Origin: Planctomycetales bacterium
GTDB lineage: Bacteria > Planctomycetota > Planctomycetia > Planctomycetales > Planctomycetaceae
Direction of reading: 5' to 3'
Length of the DNA stretch: 64,000 nt
Assembly (NCBI GenBank): GCA_028285345.1
Contig: JANQPT010000032.1
Coordinates: 60,792 to 124,791, forward strand
Shown: in pieces, positions 39,074-47,947 of the stretch
Numbering within the stretch: position 1 is the first letter of the stretch
Layout: the number at the start of each line of letters is the position of its first letter
Program-made: the position numbers and the translations under genes
Notes under the pieces: generated by a model
The model's database searches: none
The model's input: the letters and a program-made list of their open reading frames with translations, nothing else
Told to the model about the DNA's origin: nothing

Positions 39074-40228
39074 TCACCGCTGATAAATCGGCAGCAACTG
39101 GTACGGCGGGGTCAGGGCCAGCACGCTTAGGGCCGTTGTGTAGACGTTGCCGAATTTTCCGTCGCGGATCGCTTCGCGGTCCCAGGAACCGTCGCGGCGC
39201 TGGTTGGCCAGCAGGACCTGCTGCAGTTCCGGATAGAATTTCTCCCAGAACTGGCCTCCCAATTGAAACATGGCCTGACTGCAATAGTAAGCGCTGTAGT
39301 GGTAGCGGTCGTCTTGATGGCGGCGGCGATTGTAAGTCGTGAACGGGTGCCGAAGAATCCAACGGCCGCCCGCCTGCGCCATCTCCGTATGATGTTCACC
39401 CCCCATGGCGAGCGCCACGATTCCTCCGCCGACCGTGCCGCCGCTGGCGTAATGCTCCTCATCGTCGACGTACAACGCATAGACGAAGGCTCGCTTTCGC
39501 GGGACATAACACCGGCGCACGTAGGCCATCGCATCCTCGATGTACTCCGCCGGCACGTCAAATTCCGCGTTCTTGGCTGAGCGATAGAACATCAACTGCC
39601 AACTGGTCGCGGTCAAGTCGGAGTCGTTGGGACCATAAGGGCGGATGTACCGCCATCCGCCGTTGTCGCGGGGGTGTCGTTTGCGGCGGGTCTGCCGCAT
39701 TCGCGAGAACTCCAGCGCGCGGGGGATCGCCCGGCGAATTCGGTCGTTCAAGTCGCCGGTCGTCATGCCGTAGACCTCGCCTAGCATCAAGCCGGCGATG
39801 GCATGGTTATAATTTGGCCGTCCGCTTCGGTTGGTGGGGCTGACCGCAAGCAGGCCGTCGGGCCGCTGAGTCGAGAGGACGTACTCCACGGCTCGGTCGA
39901 TCTGCGCGCCATACGGGCCCATGCCCGGCATGTGCCCCCGCGACAGAAACGCCATCACGCACAAGCTGGTAATGCCGGGCTGCCCGTACGAGGGCGCCAT
40001 GAAGGAACCGTCCGCTTGCTGGTTGGCGGCGATGAAATCGAGACCGCGGTCGACGGCATGATCAATGTTCTGCCACTGTTGGGGAGTGAGCACGGTGAGA
40101 TTGGGCTGGTCAATGACCGTTGCCTCTTCGGCGAGCAGCCCTCTTTCCAGCGAGAGCACTCCGGCGGCGGCGAGAATGGCGATTCGAATTGATCCGAACG
40201 TGCGAGCGCGGCTTAACGGCATCTTCAT
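39074..40228 (-). CDS. Prenyltransferase/squalene-cyclase-like repeat protein, secreted
   Basis: 384 residues from the ATG at 40228; a signal peptide (FGSIRIAILAAAGVLSLERG) precedes the mature part. The mature protein is built from alpha-alpha barrel repeats with the motif Q..DGS: ANQQADGSFMAPSYGQP, STQRPDGLLAVSP and ANQRRDGSWDREAI, with NGGWRYIRP in the middle. It has the all-helical squalene-cyclase/prenyltransferase fold but no DxDD acid motif was seen, so it is probably non-catalytic or a glycan-acting relative. The family is frequent in planctomycetes. Confidence 0.8.
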   Translation of the reverse strand: MKMPLSRARTFGSIRIAILAAAGVLSLERGLLAEEATVIDQPNLTVLTPQQWQNIDHAVDRGLDFIAANQQADGSFMAPSYGQPGITSLCVMAFLSRGHMPGMGPYGAQIDRAVEYVLSTQRPDGLLAVSPTNRSGRPNYNHAIAGLMLGEVYGMTTGDLNDRIRRAIPRALEFSRMRQTRRKRHPRDNGGWRYIRPYGPNDSDLTATSWQLMFYRSAKNAEFDVPAEYIEDAMAYVRRCYVPRKRAFVYALYVDDEEHYASGGTVGGGIVALAMGGEHHTEMAQAGGRWILRHPFTTYNRRRHQDDRYHYSAYYCSQAMFQLGGQFWEKFYPELQQVLLANQRRDGSWDREAIRDGKFGNVYTTALSVLALTPPYQLLPIYQR

Positions 40229-40387
40229 CAACCAGTCTGGAAAGAACCAGGTAAGTCGGTGGAGCGTCCAATCGCCAGCTGGATGAATTGCGTCCGGCGA
40301 TCTAACGATCAATCGTACCCGGTTCTCGTCGCAAGCGGTAGCCGAAACAGGCGGAGGTCCGGCTGGGACGGTGAGGGAAGAATTCGT

Positions 40388-40405
40388 GTTCCCAGGAGCG
40401 GGAAC
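40388..40405. repeat. GTTCCC/GGGAAC hairpin
   Basis: A 6-bp perfect stem around AGGAGC. Confidence 0.4.
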
Positions 40406-40416
40406 GCCGGTGTTGG

Positions 40417-40437
40417 GTAGCCCACGGCGGCCGTTGG
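40417..40437 (+). repeat. Candidate REP-like unit
   Basis: GTAG followed by CCCACGG, CGG and CCGTTGG, a 7-bp stem with one mismatch. The layout (5' GTAG, short loop) matches the units at 932 and 51267, with a different stem sequence. Confidence 0.4.
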
Positions 40438-40726
40438 ATGCACCATCAATCAATCATGCATCCCGGCAGACCGACAGCCCGGTATTGCGGGGAGACCGGC
40501 TTCTTCGTGACACCGGGACGTACACGTCGAGGAAAAATAACACGAAGAAATAGAATACAGGTAACAGCCGCCCGTGGGCACCGCCCCAACAGAGAATCGC
40601 GTCTGCGGCAATCGACCCGCAGTTCGTCCAGACCGATTGCCTCTCCTAGAGATTACGAACCTGGCTTAACCGGCGACGCAGCTATTTCTTGTGGGGGTCG
40701 ATGGTCATCAATCGCCCGCAGTCTGC

Positions 40727-41305
40727 TTAGAGCCGCCAGAAATAGTCGTCATGCAGCGGCAAGGTTCGAAAGACCGATTCGACGCGATCGACGATGAACT
40801 GCACGGTGCCACCGGGATAGCCGTTGTCGAGCTGTCGCCGCTGGCTGAGCGGAATGCCCAGCAATGCGAGAGTCTCATCGCAGCGCAGGCACCACTGAAT
40901 CAGCGGCCGCCAGAGGGGGTCGTTCAAGTGGTGGCCGTCGTAGATTTCCTGCTGTTCTTCGACCGCCTTTACGGAGAGCAGGTCGTTTATGGCGTTTCGG
41001 ACTTTGGCCATGCGATTGATGTAGCCATTGATCAACCAGGCGAACAGTCCGGCGGATCCGCGAAAGTAAAAACTGCGCCGCAGCCTGCGTCCTTGAAAGA
41101 GTGCGCCCCAACGGTCGCAAATACCGCGGGCGGAATCCGACAAATGAGGGCGCAGCCGGCCGGAATAGATGGTGTTCCAAGAGCTGACGTGGCCGCGACC
41201 GAACAGGTCGAAGAACTCATCAAACTCGAGACTGCGGATTCCCGCCAGCTTCAATTCTAATATCGCGTTCTGGCTCGGACTCTGGGCATTCCTTTCACTC
41301 CCCAT
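40727..41305 (-). pseudogene. Fragment of a BtaA-like (DUF3419) 3-amino-3-carboxypropyl transferase
   Basis: 192 residues match the middle of the BtaA family: SQNAILELKLAGIRSLEFDE, FFDLFGRG, EEQQEIYDGHHLNDPLWRP, LLGIPLSQRRQ and the DDYFWRL stretch near the family's NYFW motif. The N-terminal S-adenosylmethionine-binding part expected before SQNAILELK is missing, and a stop follows DDYFWRL where the family continues for ~100 residues. Full-length BtaA makes the headgroup of betaine lipids (DGTS), usually with BtaB, which is absent here. I call it a remnant; a start at 41305 gives a plausible short protein but not a working enzyme. Confidence 0.75.
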
Positions 41306-41560
41306 CGTTGAACAAGACGTTAACGCATGTCGATCCGGGAGGCCCGGTGCGGCCTCCCTTCCGCAGCATGTTCGAACGCTAGTGCACGACTGCTAGCTTG
41401 CAATGAACAAGCCGTGAAACTTGTGTGAACACTGTTGCTCACCGCGCGCGATTTCTGGGATGTTGCCAAGGTCCGTTGCGGAGTCACAAGAAGCGCCGGC
41501 GCACACCAGCAGTTGGTGCGACGTGAATCCGCTGTCAGCATGGCTCGGCATCGAACTGCA

Positions 41561-43078
41561 CTATTCGATGCCGGCGAACGAAATCCCTGTCAGTTCGGCG
41601 ATTTCTTTCTTCCACGTCGTGATGTCATTGATCGTGAACTGATTCAAGTGCGTGTGACCACAGGCACGCGCCATGACCTGCATTAACTCGACGGAAGCCT
41701 GCAGAAACCGAGTTAATTGGGCAGCCGATTGGACCACATTCAATCTTGCTCGCAAGTGTTCCTGCTGTGTGGCGATCCCGGCGGGGCAATTATTCGTATT
41801 ACAAATTCGGGCAGCAACACAGCCGATCGCCTGCATCGCAGAATTGGCGATCGCGATCCCATCCGCACCAAGGCAGAGCGCCTTGATGAAGTCGGCGGGT
41901 GTGCGAAGCCCACCGGTGATGATCAGCGTTACATCCGGACGTTCGCAGCGATTCAAATGCCGGCGGGCTCGGGCCAATGCAGGGATCGTCGGCACGGATA
42001 TGTTGTCACGAAAGATCAATGGTGCAGCGCCTGTCCCACCGCCGCGCCCGTCCAGAATGATGTAGTCGGAGCCGGCCTCGAGAGCGAAGTCGATGTCGCG
42101 CTCGATGTGCTGTGCGGAGAGTTTGAACCCGACGGGGATGCCGCCGGAGATTTCGCGAACCTGCTGGGCAAAATCGGCATAGTCCTCGGCAGTCGTGAAG
42201 TCACAGAACGTTGGAGGGGAAACCGCTGACTGCCCTTCAGGAAGCCGGCGAACCTGGGCGATCTTGCCCTTCACCTTATTGCCCGGCAAGTGGCCGCCCG
42301 TACCGGTTTTTGCACCCTGTCCCGCTTTAAAGTGAAAAGCCTGCACCTGTGCAAGCAACTCTTCGGTGAATCCAAACTTTGCCGAGGCGAGCTCGTAAAA
42401 GTAGCGGCTGTTCTCCGCCTGCTCTTCTGGCAACATGCCTCCCTCGCCGGAACAAATCCCAGTGCCTGCGGCCTCCGCTCCTTTTGCCAACGCAACCTTT
42501 GCCTCCTCGGAAAGCGCGCCGAAACTCATATCCGAGACAAAGATGGGGATTTCCAAGGTCAGCGGCTTTTGCGCACCGGGGCCGATGATCAGGTCGGTCC
42601 CGACGGGAACGTCTTCTAGCAACGGCTTCGTGGCCAGCTGAGCGGTTAGGATTTGAACGTCGTCCCAGGCTGGCAGCGTGGGACGCGGCACGCCCATCGC
42701 CCCCAGTGGTCCATGATGGCCGGTTTTCTGCAATCCGTCACGGGCCAGTGCGTGAATGAATTCGACGGTCGGCTCCTCCGGTGTATTTGTAGCGGCGGGT
42801 TGACCGTCGCCCGTGGAGTCTGCCGTTTCGACGAGCACATCACCCAGACGTGCGTGGGTCCCGTCGCAAAAAGGTGGATTGCTGGTTTGCTTGCACAAGC
42901 AGAGATGGACTTCTTGAGGTACGTCGACTGAGAATTCCAGCGGCTGAAATGATGTCCCTCGGTGAGATCCGTCGCAAAACGGCTGCGCCGAAGAAGCGCC
43001 GCAGGCGCACCAGTGATACTCACCCGGTTCAAGGTTCAGTTGCACCGGCTGTCGTCCGGCAACTTTCGGCGTCGGCAT
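41561..43078 (-). CDS. Fusion of two CDGSH iron-sulfur domains with a glutamate-synthase-like FMN domain
   Basis: 505 residues from the ATG at 43078, picked because a GGGGGA site lies just before it; the frame also reaches an ATG at 43204 adjacent to the asnB stop. Two CDGSH-type 2Fe-2S motifs are at C24-C26-C35-H39 (CACGASSAQPFCDGSH) and C60-C62-C71-H75 (CLCKQTSNPPFCDGTH). From about residue 150 the FMN-binding synthase barrel of glutamate synthase follows: SDMSFGALSEEAKVALAKGA, YIILDGRGGGTGAAP and the 3Fe-4S cysteine motif CVAARICNTNNCPAG. No glutamine amidotransferase domain is present. It is downstream of asnB on the same strand, so a role in ammonia or amino-group transfer is plausible; the reductant would be fed through the CDGSH domains (inference). 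Confidence 0.85.
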   Translation of the reverse strand: MPTPKVAGRQPVQLNLEPGEYHWCACGASSAQPFCDGSHRGTSFQPLEFSVDVPQEVHLCLCKQTSNPPFCDGTHARLGDVLVETADSTGDGQPAATNTPEEPTVEFIHALARDGLQKTGHHGPLGAMGVPRPTLPAWDDVQILTAQLATKPLLEDVPVGTDLIIGPGAQKPLTLEIPIFVSDMSFGALSEEAKVALAKGAEAAGTGICSGEGGMLPEEQAENSRYFYELASAKFGFTEELLAQVQAFHFKAGQGAKTGTGGHLPGNKVKGKIAQVRRLPEGQSAVSPPTFCDFTTAEDYADFAQQVREISGGIPVGFKLSAQHIERDIDFALEAGSDYIILDGRGGGTGAAPLIFRDNISVPTIPALARARRHLNRCERPDVTLIITGGLRTPADFIKALCLGADGIAIANSAMQAIGCVAARICNTNNCPAGIATQQEHLRARLNVVQSAAQLTRFLQASVELMQVMARACGHTHLNQFTINDITTWKKEIAELTGISFAGIE

Positions 43079-43200
43079 GGCGTCCCCCTGCGAACTGACA
43101 AGTGGGTCCTTGTCCGCATGATCGACGCTTTGGAGATTGAAATCAAGACGGTGGTGCTTTCGCGCGTGGTCTGACTTCTTCCAGCGATCGAACGCAGCGT

Positions 43201-45174
43201 TCAAGCAGCCCGTATGCTGACCGGCTGCACATCCCCATCCCAGAAGCTCCCCTGGCGGTCCAGTGCGGCGCGATGATCCAGCCAGACGGCGGTCGTCAGC
43301 AGTGAGATGATTTGCTTCGTCGCATCGAACTTTGAGGCGGCATGTTTGTCAAACAGCTCCTCAGTCCCCTGCCGGTTCAGTACCCCCGTGTGTCGGGCGG
43401 CCGCGTCCATTAGGAAGTCACGGCAGCTCTCTCGCTCGGTCGTCCTCAGCCAGCGGGCCATCGGCGAGGGGAGCCCCATCTTGTCGACGCGGTTGCGGAC
43501 CGAGTCGGGCATCGTCCCTTTCATCGCCTGCCGCGCGAGATACTTGGTTTTCAGGCCTCGCGTCTTGAGCCGGTAATCGAGCCGTGTGACGAATTCGACG
43601 AGACGGTAATCCAGAAACGGCTGCCGCGCTTCCAGGCCCCAGGCCATCGACATGCGGTCCTCATGCCGCAACAAGCGGGGCATGATTGTCCGCCGCAAAC
43701 CGAGGCAGGTTTGCTCCTCGATGAACTCAGTGCGGGGGATCGCTTCGGTGCGCTCCGCGACTTCGGTTTTGAAATCGGCGTCCAGGAATTCCGGGATATC
43801 GCGCGAGCGCTTCACGGCGCCGCGGCTGAGGCGGTCGCGAAACGCCTGCATCGCCGTCCGTTTCCAGCCTTCGCCGAACGTCGATTCCGGATAGTTGAAC
43901 ACAAACGACTTCCCCAACTGCATCCGCAGCCGGCACGCTTCGAGCGCAAACCGCATCAGGTATGCCGGCCTGCGCGTCGCGTGATAATCCCGCATCAGCG
44001 AATTGAGGTAATTGCGAAAATAGGGATGGTAGCCGCCGAAGATCTCGTCGCCGCCGTTGCCGGTCAGCACCACTTTGCAGTTGAGCAGTTCCCGCACCGA
44101 TCGGCAGAGGAACCACCTCAGAATGTTGGCCTTGTTGCATGTGGGGCCGTCCAACATCCAGACAACGTCCCGCATGATATCCAGCAACCGCCCGTTCGGT
44201 TCCGGCGAGATGATTGTGGGGATCGTCTGATACGCCTGAATCGAGTCGTAGATAAATCGCCGCTCGTCCGCTTCGGAATCCTGAAACATCGTCGACACTG
44301 AAGACAATCCCGTCCCCGCCAATTTGGTAGCAGTGCCGACGACAGTCCCCGAATCCATTCCGCCGCTCAAAAAGAACGTCAGCGGCGCATCGGATATCAT
44401 CCGCAGGCGTACCGAATCGGTGAACAATTCGGTGAATCGTTCCACGGCAGCGGACTCGGACATGTAGATCGGTTCAGCACTCGGATCGAGTTCCCAAAAC
44501 GGCTCGATTCTTAGTTGTCCGTCGAGACCGATCGTCGCCGTAGTTGCTTGCGGCAGCATTTTGATCTGTTCGCAGATCGTATCTTCGCAATCGTCGAACG
44601 TATGCTTGGCGAGCATCTTGTATAGATACCGCTGGTCGTCTTTGATCGGCCGGGGCAGGAACGGAAGCAGCGCTTTGACTTCCGACGCGAACAGGAAGTA
44701 ATCGTTGATCTTTGTGTGATATAGCGGCTTAACACCGATACGGTCGCGGGAGAGCAGGAACTGCTTTTTGCGGTCGTCCCAAACGGCGAAGCCCCACATG
44801 CCATTGAATTCTTGGACCATTTGCGGCCCGTAAGCGTCGTAGGCATGGACCAGCACTTCCGAATCGCACGTCGACTGAAACTGATACCCGGCCGCCTGCA
44901 GTTTGGCGGTGATATCGCGATAGTTGTAGATTTCGCCGTTGGCGGCGGTGATGATATCGCCGCGGGCGTTGCTCATCGGCTGCCGCCCCGCCTCAGAGAG
45001 GTCGAGAATCGCCAGCCGCCGGTGCCCAAGGGCCATCTCGTCGGTGACAACCCGCCCCTCGCCGTCGGGTCCGCGATGCACCATCGCGTCGAGCATGACC
45101 GTCAGCATGCGGTCCATTTCATCCCGCGCCGCCCGCTGTGGGCACAGATTCAAAATCCCCGCAATTCCACACAT
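43201..45174 (-). CDS. asnB: Asparagine synthase (glutamine-hydrolysing)
   Basis: 657 residues. The N-terminal nucleophile is C2 in MCGIAGILNL, and the class II glutaminase domain reads MVHRGPDGEGR and NGEIYNYRDI. The synthetase domain has the pyrophosphate loop FFLSGGMDSGTVVGTA and TGNGGDEIFGGY with LRHEDRMSMAWGLEARQPFL. It makes asparagine from aspartate with glutamine; some members amidate envelope precursors. The CDGSH/glutamate-synthase fusion follows in the same direction. Confidence 0.93.
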   Translation of the reverse strand: MCGIAGILNLCPQRAARDEMDRMLTVMLDAMVHRGPDGEGRVVTDEMALGHRRLAILDLSEAGRQPMSNARGDIITAANGEIYNYRDITAKLQAAGYQFQSTCDSEVLVHAYDAYGPQMVQEFNGMWGFAVWDDRKKQFLLSRDRIGVKPLYHTKINDYFLFASEVKALLPFLPRPIKDDQRYLYKMLAKHTFDDCEDTICEQIKMLPQATTATIGLDGQLRIEPFWELDPSAEPIYMSESAAVERFTELFTDSVRLRMISDAPLTFFLSGGMDSGTVVGTATKLAGTGLSSVSTMFQDSEADERRFIYDSIQAYQTIPTIISPEPNGRLLDIMRDVVWMLDGPTCNKANILRWFLCRSVRELLNCKVVLTGNGGDEIFGGYHPYFRNYLNSLMRDYHATRRPAYLMRFALEACRLRMQLGKSFVFNYPESTFGEGWKRTAMQAFRDRLSRGAVKRSRDIPEFLDADFKTEVAERTEAIPRTEFIEEQTCLGLRRTIMPRLLRHEDRMSMAWGLEARQPFLDYRLVEFVTRLDYRLKTRGLKTKYLARQAMKGTMPDSVRNRVDKMGLPSPMARWLRTTERESCRDFLMDAAARHTGVLNRQGTEELFDKHAASKFDATKQIISLLTTAVWLDHRAALDRQGSFWDGDVQPVSIRAA

Positions 45175-45325
45175 ACCAATGCTTTCCGCCCAGGTTCAAG
45201 CTCCGTCTCAAAACCGGGTGATCGTATACCGCAGATTGGGATGGGGGTCAAGATGGGTGTTGGGGGGTGCTGAGGAAGAGGTATGGGAAGTGATTGCCAA
45301 TGCCGCATCAGAACGTGATCATCCA

Positions 45326-46399
45326 CTATGAGCGCGCCGATTTCGCGGCAGTCCGCCAATGCATCCCCAGCATGATCGCATTGAGCCCGCTCCCGATCCC
45401 CAGCAAGGCGATGCGATCGCCGGCGGTGACATGCTTGCGCTCGATCCCCAGCGCGGCTGACATGGGTAGTGCCGCGGCGCCGGTGTTGCCGAGGAACTCC
45501 AGCGTCGAATAGTCGAGTTTCGTATCAAGGTTCAGCCGCTCGTAGAGCAGCTTCTTATGGGCCTTGCCGACTTGGTGTGTAAACGACTTGTCAACGTCGG
45601 AATTTGTCCAGTTCAGCGTCCGTTTGGTCTCTTTCCACGTGAGCTCCGCCAAATCGATGCCGGCGTGCAGCAGCGCTTCGGCGTCGGTTTGCATCCGGGG
45701 ACGCCCGTCGCCGTGCCGTTCCGTCTCACTGTCGCCCTGACAGAGATGATGGCTTTCCGAGTCGGCCAAGAACGAGCCGCCCAGCAAACGGTTGCCGGTC
45801 CGGCTTAACTTTCGGTCGCAGAGGACCATCGCCGCCGACCCGGAACCGATCGTCAGTGACGCGAACGCCAGTTTGACATCCTTGCGCGTGACGTCCGTAT
45901 CACTCAACAGCGAATCGATTGTGCCTTCGACCAGATCACGTCCCGTTTCGGTTCCGACAATCACGCCCGCGCGGACTTGCCCCAACTCGATCATGTTGGC
46001 CAGCATGATGACGCCGTTGAGTATGCCTAGGCACGCGTTGCTGATGTCGAGCACCATTGCCCCGCCGGGCAACCCCGCCTCGTAATGCACGCTGCTGGCG
46101 GTCGCAGGTTCCATTTGATCGCGGCACACCGAACCGTGGATCAGACAGCCGAAGTGCCGGCGGTCGATGCCGGAAGTCTCGATGGCGTCGTTTGCAGTCA
46201 GCGAACTGATTTGCCCGGGAAGTGAGCCCGGCGCATAAAACCGCCGCTCTTTGATCCCGGTCATGAGTTCCAAGCGGCCGACCGACATTCCCAAGCGGTC
46301 GTAGACCGGAGCGAGTTGTTCTTCGATATCCGTCGACGAGACGACGTGGGGGGGCAGAGAGTAAGCCAGAGCCTCGACACACACGTTTTGATAACGCAT
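45326..46399 (-). CDS. oleA: OleA-like thiolase-fold enzyme (head-to-head acyl condensation)
   Basis: 357 residues of the KAS III fold. The nucleophile is C123 in DISNACLGILNG, with H275 (THQVGKAH) and N305 (LGNTGAA). E97 in DQMEPATAS is 26 residues before the cysteine, the same spacing as the catalytic pair E117/C143 of Xanthomonas OleA, which FabH lacks. GIGSGLNAIMLG at the end also fits OleA. OleA condenses two fatty acyl-CoAs to a beta-keto acid, the first step of long-chain olefin synthesis, a pathway known in planctomycetes. oleB, oleC and oleD are not in the window, so the gene is isolated from them. A fabH-type role remains possible but is less likely. Confidence 0.82.
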   Translation of the reverse strand: MRYQNVCVEALAYSLPPHVVSSTDIEEQLAPVYDRLGMSVGRLELMTGIKERRFYAPGSLPGQISSLTANDAIETSGIDRRHFGCLIHGSVCRDQMEPATASSVHYEAGLPGGAMVLDISNACLGILNGVIMLANMIELGQVRAGVIVGTETGRDLVEGTIDSLLSDTDVTRKDVKLAFASLTIGSGSAAMVLCDRKLSRTGNRLLGGSFLADSESHHLCQGDSETERHGDGRPRMQTDAEALLHAGIDLAELTWKETKRTLNWTNSDVDKSFTHQVGKAHKKLLYERLNLDTKLDYSTLEFLGNTGAAALPMSAALGIERKHVTAGDRIALLGIGSGLNAIMLGMHWRTAAKSARS

Positions 46400-46491
46400 C
46401 CCGCTTTTCCGTGGTTGGCGTCTTAAGTGCGCTCAGCGGCCGATTGTTCGAATGAGGCTCAATGAGAAGGTGACGACTGATGTGCTTGCGG

Positions 46492-46695
46492 CTAAGCGTT
46501 GACCGCGGTTGTCGGTCCTTTTTCCAACAACCCGACCAATTCGTCGACCTCGGCGAGTTCCGCTTTGCGCGTCAAATCTTCGCCCGGCTGCGGATCGCGA
46601 ACATCGAGCGCCCGCGCACTGCGGACAAACTTCAGTCCGTCAAGCAACAGTTGCCGTTGGTCAGCCGTCAATTCCAAATTGATGTAATCGCTCAT
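46492..46695 (-). CDS. Small hypothetical protein (67 aa)
   Basis: 67 residues, MSDYINLELTADQRQLLLDG then KFVRSARALDVRDP, mostly one amphipathic helical region and a charged C-terminus. It starts upstream of oleA on the same strand, 92 bases before the oleA ATG, so the two may be co-transcribed. Not recognised; it has the look of a real small planctomycete protein but could be a chance frame. Confidence 0.5.
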   Translation of the reverse strand: MSDYINLELTADQRQLLLDGLKFVRSARALDVRDPQPGEDLTRKAELAEVDELVGLLEKGPTTAVNA

Positions 46696-47193
46696 CGGAA
46701 AGATTTCGCCTTGGTGAAAGAGGGCATTAAGAGTTTGGGCCGGATTGAACGGGCATCCTTGTCCCTCATTGCTTACAGGGCTGTTGACGCTGTACCCGAG
46801 CTAGGTGCGACGTCACGGTCTCTTAATGGATACAGTCAATATCGTAGCGGCCGAGGTTGGGTATCTCAAGTACGGCCGCCATGAAGAACGCACAATCGGA
46901 TACGCGAGGTAGGAGCACCTCAAAGGATGTGGCTAACGCCAATCTAAAGGCCTGGTTGTGCTTGCTTGAGATGCTTTCATACAGAAATTACTGAGACGTG
47001 TCGGAAAGTCTTGAAACCAGGTGTAGGGAACATCGAACAGATTCACGGCCATACTTTGAGAACGATGCCGGACGGGGCAGTTCTGCTATAGCCGGACCGG
47101 TTTGCCTCAACGGGTCAATCAGGGCAGCTTTGCTGGCCGGGAGATTTCCCGGGAAGCATCGTCGTGAATCGACTAGCAGCCGATCGGTAAGGT
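46696..47193. other. Intergenic region, nothing identified
   Basis: About 500 bases with only short unsupported frames. It separates the oleA unit from the membrane protein at 47194. Confidence 0.4.
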
Positions 47194-47682
47194 TTATCGC
47201 ACCGGCGCCAGCGGCTCAAACTGATTTTCCAACCTAACCAACGCCTCATCGGGGTTGAGGTTGAACAGTGCCTTGCCGCCGGTTCCCCAACGACTGTTCT
47301 TGTAGTGGAACACGGCCGCCGCATCGCGGATGGTATCGACCGCCGGGACGTCTTCCATGTCCCCGCCTTCGATCGCTTCAAAGCGGATATTCACCGCCAC
47401 AAACGCGGTCAACAGTCCCGATTCGCGGTCACGGGCGAAGGTGACATTGTCTTCCCAATCACATTCGATCCAACGCAAGCCGCGCGGTTTGCCCAAGGTT
47501 GCCGCAACATCGAAGAACTTGGCTTCCAGCATCTCGCGCTGCAGACGAAATGCCTGGATGGCGCGCTGGCCGTAGCTGGATTTTAGCCGGCGCCGGACGA
47601 CAACGGTGGCGTAGAGGGCCACGGACACGAAGACCAGCCCACCAACGACGGCAACCGAGATGGTCAAACTATTCCATTCCAT
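47194..47682 (-). CDS. Single-pass membrane protein of unknown function
   Basis: 162 residues from the ATG at 47682, with AGAGGG 8 bases upstream. One N-terminal membrane helix (LTISVAVVGGLVFVSVALYA) is followed by a basic stretch (VVVRRRLKSSYGQRA) and a soluble alpha/beta domain (RGLRWIECDWEDNVTFARDR, TAFVAVNIRFEAIEGGDMED). I do not recognise a family. It is divergent from nfo. Confidence 0.68.
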   Translation of the reverse strand: MEWNSLTISVAVVGGLVFVSVALYATVVVRRRLKSSYGQRAIQAFRLQREMLEAKFFDVAATLGKPRGLRWIECDWEDNVTFARDRESGLLTAFVAVNIRFEAIEGGDMEDVPAVDTIRDAAAVFHYKNSRWGTGGKALFNLNPDEALVRLENQFEPLAPVR

Positions 47683-47947
47683 GGTACAGCCCTCTGACAG
47701 ATCTGAGCCATGCAGCATATTAGACGTCCAGACCCTCCTAGGGCAAGCACTTCTACGAGATTCTGCAGTCGCGATGGGCAATTCGATTCATCTGGCTGGT
47801 GACTTGGTCGGGCTGTGAGACTGTACAGGAGCGTCCTTGGAGTACCGCAACTGCATTCTCTTCGAGAACCTAAGTGCTTATCATGTTTCATGTTTCCGGC
47901 GATTTGATCGGGCAAATTCAGTTTCAAATGCAGTCTTGGGAGTCTCA

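Larger units (their letters stand above)
40229..40726. other. Intergenic region with two hairpins
   Basis: No gene was found. It holds the GTTCCC-AGGAGC-GGGAAC hairpin (40388-40405) and a GTAG palindrome (40417-40437). I looked for the missing C-terminal half of the btaA-like gene here and did not find it. Confidence 0.5.
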
